This document shows, piece after piece, positions 61,002-64,000 of a stretch of 64,000 bases of DNA. The stretch is from assembly GCF_052116305.1 (NCBI RefSeq), contig NZ_JBQKLI010000003.1, positions 88,324-152,323 of the forward strand. The letters are read 5' to 3'. This stretch comes from JBQKLI01 sp012798975 (GTDB taxonomy: Bacteria; Bacillota; Clostridia; Tissierellales; Peptoniphilaceae). Position numbers and translations under genes: made by a program. Within the stretch, counting starts at the first letter, position 1, and every line of letters begins with the position of its first letter. Below the pieces are notes generated by a model, which had not been told where the DNA came from, made no database searches, and saw only the letters and a list, made by a program, of their open reading frames with translations.

Positions 61002-61775
61002 ATGAATTTTGATTATTTTTATAATAGGCAATCTGAAATGTATAACTTCATTAGGTTACCTATGGTATTAATGGAAGATGAGATTTTTGAGAGCATTTCT
61101 ATTGAAGCAAAAGTTTTGTATTCATATATGCTTAATCGAATGGGTCTTTCATATAAAAATGGCTGGATAGATGAAGACGGAAAAGTTTTTATTTACTACA
61201 CAATTGAAAGTATAAAAGATCAATTTAATTGTGCAAGTGAAAAAGCAAATAAATTAATAACTGAACTTGATATTAAGTCGGGAATAGGACTTATTGAGAA
61301 GAAAAGACAAGGACTTGGAAAGCCTAACAGAATTTATGTTAAAGATTTTATGAGCATATTTAATAATATGGAATTAAAAAATCAAGAAGTTCGAAAAACA
61401 AAATTCCAGAAGTTCGATAATCGAAATTCAAGAGATTCGAATATCGAAAGTCAAGATTTTCGAAAATCGGAAGGTAACTATAACAATATTAGTAATAATG
61501 AGTTAAGAAATAATGATTTTAATAAAGGGCAAAAGTCTTATGGAATATATAAAAACATATTTTTGACTGATGAAGAATACAAGGACTTAACAAATGAGTT
61601 GGGAAACAGAATTAGTGACTACATTGATAGATTGTCGTCGTATATGAAAGCAAATAACAGAGTTTATCAGGATCACAAGGCAACGATAATCAATTGGTAT
61701 CTTAATGATCAGGCAAAAAACGTTAATGACAAGTCAACAAAAAAAATGAATTACGATATAGGAGAGAGTTTATGA
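61002..61775 (+). CDS. RepA N-terminal-type replication initiator of the conjugative element
   Basis: The 257-residue protein fits the RepA_N family: FIRLPMVLMEDEIFESISIEAKVLYSYMLNRM at the N-terminus and a helix-turn-helix-like QFNCASEKANKLITEL. In Tn1549-type elements it may start replication of the excised circle. Asn-rich middle linker (NNISNNELRNND). GAAAGGAGG precedes the ATG; overlaps the next gene by 4 bases. Confidence 0.82.
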   Translation: MNFDYFYNRQSEMYNFIRLPMVLMEDEIFESISIEAKVLYSYMLNRMGLSYKNGWIDEDGKVFIYYTIESIKDQFNCASEKANKLITELDIKSGIGLIEKKRQGLGKPNRIYVKDFMSIFNNMELKNQEVRKTKFQKFDNRNSRDSNIESQDFRKSEGNYNNISNNELRNNDFNKGQKSYGIYKNIFLTDEEYKDLTNELGNRISDYIDRLSSYMKANNRVYQDHKATIINWYLNDQAKNVNDKSTKKMNYDIGESL

Positions 61776-62599
61776 AAAGCTTAAAAGATTTTGCATTAAG
61801 AGAAAATGATGTTGAAATAAATGGACATATCTATTGTAAGGTATGTGGTAAAAGAGTCGATGGAGAATTAGTTGACCTTGGATTTACAAAGTTTATTCCC
61901 AGAATTAAATGCGAATGTGAAATAAAAAGAGATATGGAAAATGAAGAAAGAGAAAGACTAATGAAAATATCATCGCTAAAAAGAGATTGCTTCTCATCGC
62001 CAAACCAACACCAGTATACTTTTGAGAAATTCCTAAATGAAAAAGGTCAAGCCTATAAGGTTTCTTACAACTATGCCAAAAGCTTTGAACAAATGAAGAA
62101 AGACAATGTTGGACTTTTATTTTATGGCGATGTTGGTAGTGGAAAGACTTATCTTGCTTGTTCAATTGCAAATGAATTAATCGAAAGAAAGCAAGTTAAA
62201 GTTAAGATTATGAATTTATCTCAAGTTATAAACCAAATACAAAAATCTGCATTTAAGCTAGATTCAAATGAAATTATCAATAACCTCTCTAATATTCCAT
62301 TGTTAATATTAGATGATCTTGGAATTGAAAGGGACACATCTTACGCAAGAGAACAGGTATATAACATTATAAACTCAAGATACTTAAAGGGTAGGCCGAC
62401 AATTTTTACTACAAACTTATCATTGGAAATTATTCAAAATCCTAATATTGACCTTGAGTATCAGAGGATTTATTCAAGAATACTTGAAATGACAATACCA
62501 GTTAAAGTTACGGGAGAAGATTTTAGAAGAAAAATCCAACAAGAGAAGTTAAGAAAATACAAAGAGTTACTTTTATATGGAGGTGGAATAGATGATTAA
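61772..62599 (+). CDS. DnaC-like helicase-loader ATPase of the element
   Basis: The 275-residue AAA+ protein has Walker A (GDVGSGKTY, near residue 118), Walker B (LLILDDLGIERDT) and a sensor-1 FTTNLS, as in DnaC/IstB-type loaders. An N-terminal zinc-binding set (CKVCGKR and IKCECE) is present. It probably loads the replicative helicase for the element. It overlaps the next gene by 8 bases. Confidence 0.85.
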   Translation: MKSLKDFALRENDVEINGHIYCKVCGKRVDGELVDLGFTKFIPRIKCECEIKRDMENEERERLMKISSLKRDCFSSPNQHQYTFEKFLNEKGQAYKVSYNYAKSFEQMKKDNVGLLFYGDVGSGKTYLACSIANELIERKQVKVKIMNLSQVINQIQKSAFKLDSNEIINNLSNIPLLILDDLGIERDTSYAREQVYNIINSRYLKGRPTIFTTNLSLEIIQNPNIDLEYQRIYSRILEMTIPVKVTGEDFRRKIQQEKLRKYKELLLYGGGIDD

Positions 62600-63077
62600 T
62601 GAAGAAGTATCTAGGTCAAGTCTTAATCTTGAAGTAAGACTTGCAAAAGCAACAAGTAAAGCAATTCTCGATGCCTTAAAGAAAGTTCACAAGCAAATAG
62701 AAGAACAAGGAGGCTTGAAAAATGTAATAAAAAATAACGGAGAAGAAGTAAAACTAAAAGATATGGTTAAAAAGGGACAGTTAGAAGAAATTAATCTAAA
62801 GGATCCTGAGTTAAAAGAATTAAAGAAAATTTTAAATAAACACGGAGTGAAGTTTTCTGTTATGAAAGATAAGGAAACTGGTAACCACTCTGTGTTTTTT
62901 CAATCTAAGGATATAAAAGTAATGGAACATGCATTTAAAAAAGCAGTTAAGGAATCTGAAAGAAAGGCCGATAGAAAAGATTCAATAACGAAGACTATAA
63001 ATAAGTTTAAAGACATGGCTAAGGATACCATCAGCAAAGATAAAGTTAAAAATAAACATAAGGAGCAAAGCTTATGA
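62592..63077 (+). CDS. PcfB/DUF3801-type conjugation accessory protein
   Basis: The 161-residue protein fits DUF3801: RSSLNLEVRLAKATSKAILDAL at the start, LKKILNKHGVKFSVM and a basic C-terminal tail (KDKVKNKHKEQSL). In related elements PcfB and relatives act with the relaxase and the VirD4-like coupling protein, which normally follows. Here the next gene is broken by an insertion sequence. Overlaps upstream by 8 bases. Confidence 0.75.
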   Translation: MINEEVSRSSLNLEVRLAKATSKAILDALKKVHKQIEEQGGLKNVIKNNGEEVKLKDMVKKGQLEEINLKDPELKELKKILNKHGVKFSVMKDKETGNHSVFFQSKDIKVMEHAFKKAVKESERKADRKDSITKTINKFKDMAKDTISKDKVKNKHKEQSL

Positions 63078-63157
63078 TAAGTAATTTAAAAACATTTGAA
63101 AATAAGAATTTTGGGAAACTCACTGTTATAGAAAAAAGTCAAGTCCATAATCTTGTG
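63074..63157 (+). pseudogene. BRO-type antirepressor gene fragment, cut by IS
   Basis: The frame opens ISNLKTFENKNFGKLTVIEK, the typical first 20 residues of phage/element antirepressors of the BRO-N family, after AAGGAG. It then leaves family sequence at about 63135 and stops at 63157. The rest has been displaced by the IS256-family element. Confidence 0.6.
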
Positions 63158-64000
63158 TAAAATACTATACAATGTTTCCATAGTTTCTTACTTGACAAAC
63201 TTAATATACTTTCTTGTAGAACTCAGCCATTCGTCATACAGGTCCATAAGGACTGCTCCAATTAAACGATTAGCTGAAGCGTGATTGGGAAAGATTCGAA
63301 TGATCTTTTCTCTTCTACGTACTTCTTGGTTCAGTCGCTCAAGAAGGTTGGTGCTTTTCAGTCGATTGTGGGAGTTACCCAAGACAGTGTATTGAAAGGC
63401 ATCTTCAAAGCCATTATCCAAGGTCTCGCAAGCTTTTGTGTATTTCGGCTGGTCGATATAATCTCCAACTAGGCGATTTTTGGCCTCTCGTGCTAAGTTG
63501 ATATCCATAAACTTAAAGATTCCTTTTACAGCTTCTCTAAAAGGTTTAGAGTTTTTCTTAGGAATCGTTGTAAAGATATTTCTTAAGAAGTGAACTTGAC
63601 ATCTCTGCCAACTTGCGATGGTAAATGATTTACGAATCGCAGATACTAAGCCTTTATGGGCATCAGAAATTACGAGTTCTATACCTTGTAAGCCTCTTTC
63701 TTTTAAGTAATCAAAGAAGTTGGACCACGTATCATCACTCTCTTCATTTTGAATCATAAAGCCGATGATTTCACGGTCCCCCTCTTTAGTTATACCAATG
63801 GCGATATGACAGCTTTTAGAAAGAACACGGTGATCTTCTCGTACTTTTATATAAAGAACATCTGTCATTAAGTAAGGATAGTTTGTTTCTGATAGTGAGC
63901 GGTTTTGCCACTCATTGACCATTGGGTCTAACTGTTCAGTCAGACTAGAAACAAAGGACTTAGAAACTGATTTACCACACAGTTCTTCAACAATTTTTGA
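63135..64000 (-). mobile_element. IS256-family insertion sequence, partial (right side outside the window)
   Basis: The element begins near 63135, inside the antirepressor frame, and runs past the window end. Terminal repeats cannot be tested because only one end is present. Confidence 0.7.
63188..64000 (-). CDS. IS256/mutator-family transposase, N-terminus outside the window
   Basis: The C-terminal about 270 residues show the IS256 DDE catalytic set: Asp in LMTDVLYIKV, Asp in ISDAHKGL and Glu in NLLERLNQEV, with CQVHFLRN between. The frame continues past position 64000, with the N-terminal helix-turn-helix region missing from the window. Stop codon at 63188-63190. It moves the IS by cut-and-paste or copy-out and has cut the conjugative element's antirepressor gene. 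Confidence 0.9.
   Translation of the reverse strand, partial: SKIVEELCGKSVSKSFVSSLTEQLDPMVNEWQNRSLSETNYPYLMTDVLYIKVREDHRVLSKSCHIAIGITKEGDREIIGFMIQNEESDDTWSNFFDYLKERGLQGIELVISDAHKGLVSAIRKSFTIASWQRCQVHFLRNIFTTIPKKNSKPFREAVKGIFKFMDINLAREAKNRLVGDYIDQPKYTKACETLDNGFEDAFQYTVLGNSHNRLKSTNLLERLNQEVRRREKIIRIFPNHASANRLIGAVLMDLYDEWLSSTRKYIKFVK

Noticed and set aside
1..64000. tRNA, rRNA or CRISPR arrays
   Set aside because: I saw no cloverleaf-type GGTTCGAATCC segments, no rRNA signatures and no regularly spaced direct repeats.

Overview
The window is chromosomal DNA from a low-GC, Gram-positive, probably anaerobic Firmicute. Clostridia or Tissierellia fit best: strong AGGAGG ribosome sites, sigma-A promoters, CWB2-type surface protein pieces, O-acetylhomoserine sulfhydrylase, AmmeMemoRadiSam genes, a YedE/TusA/DUF3343 selenium trio and a clostridial conjugative element. 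I cannot name the species. I see no rRNA, tRNA or CRISPR array.

Region by region: 1-5.7 kb is the tail of a surface-polysaccharide-like cluster (GNAT, PIG-L deacetylase, alpha/beta hydrolase, polytopic membrane protein) followed by an MscS channel and ketopantoate reductase. 6-14 kb carries a two-domain PPK2 kinase, a transglutaminase-like protein, RidA, lipoprotein MsrAB, CCA-adding enzyme and an AmmeMemoRadiSam operon. 14.4-18 kb is an IscR-metY-nifS-nifU cluster in which both promoters share an 11-bp operator. 18-22 kb has PAP2 phosphatase, AzlCD, thymidylate synthase and TraX-like genes. 22-30.5 kb is a complete hexarate (glucarate/galactarate) operon with a divergent CdaR-type regulator; a DapA-family enzyme stands where the GarL aldolase would be.

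31.4-38.2 kb is the most unusual stretch. A small sigma-70 factor and a ComK-like protein each have a LexA-type box (GAAC-N4-GTTC) upstream. The second box sits in the spacer of a near-consensus promoter inside the 3' end of the sigma gene. A few kilobases on comes a DUF1659/DUF2922/TcdE-type holin/amidase cassette with no prophage structural genes. I infer an SOS-responsive competence- or lysis-type module.

38-52 kb is mostly metabolic: a pyruvate-kinase-like protein, the selenium trio, nitroreductase, two tandem glycerol dehydrogenases, a DUF819 transporter, a dipeptidase, LytTR/DUF3021, a KDG permease and a BMP lipoprotein. 52.5-56.5 kb is a wrecked locus: a CWB2 surface-protein gene whose middle is replaced by about 3 kb of phage late genes, including a terminase fragment with an in-frame stop. 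58.1 kb to the end is a type I methyltransferase gene cut in its SAM-binding motif and joined to an integrative conjugative element (CD1845-like, GNAT and AraC/GyrI cargo, RepA_N, DnaC-like loader, PcfB/DUF3801). That element is itself interrupted by an IS256-family transposase running off the window. A dispersed GGGGAG/GTGATAG-type intergenic repeat occurs at five gene ends between 5.9 and 18.9 kb.
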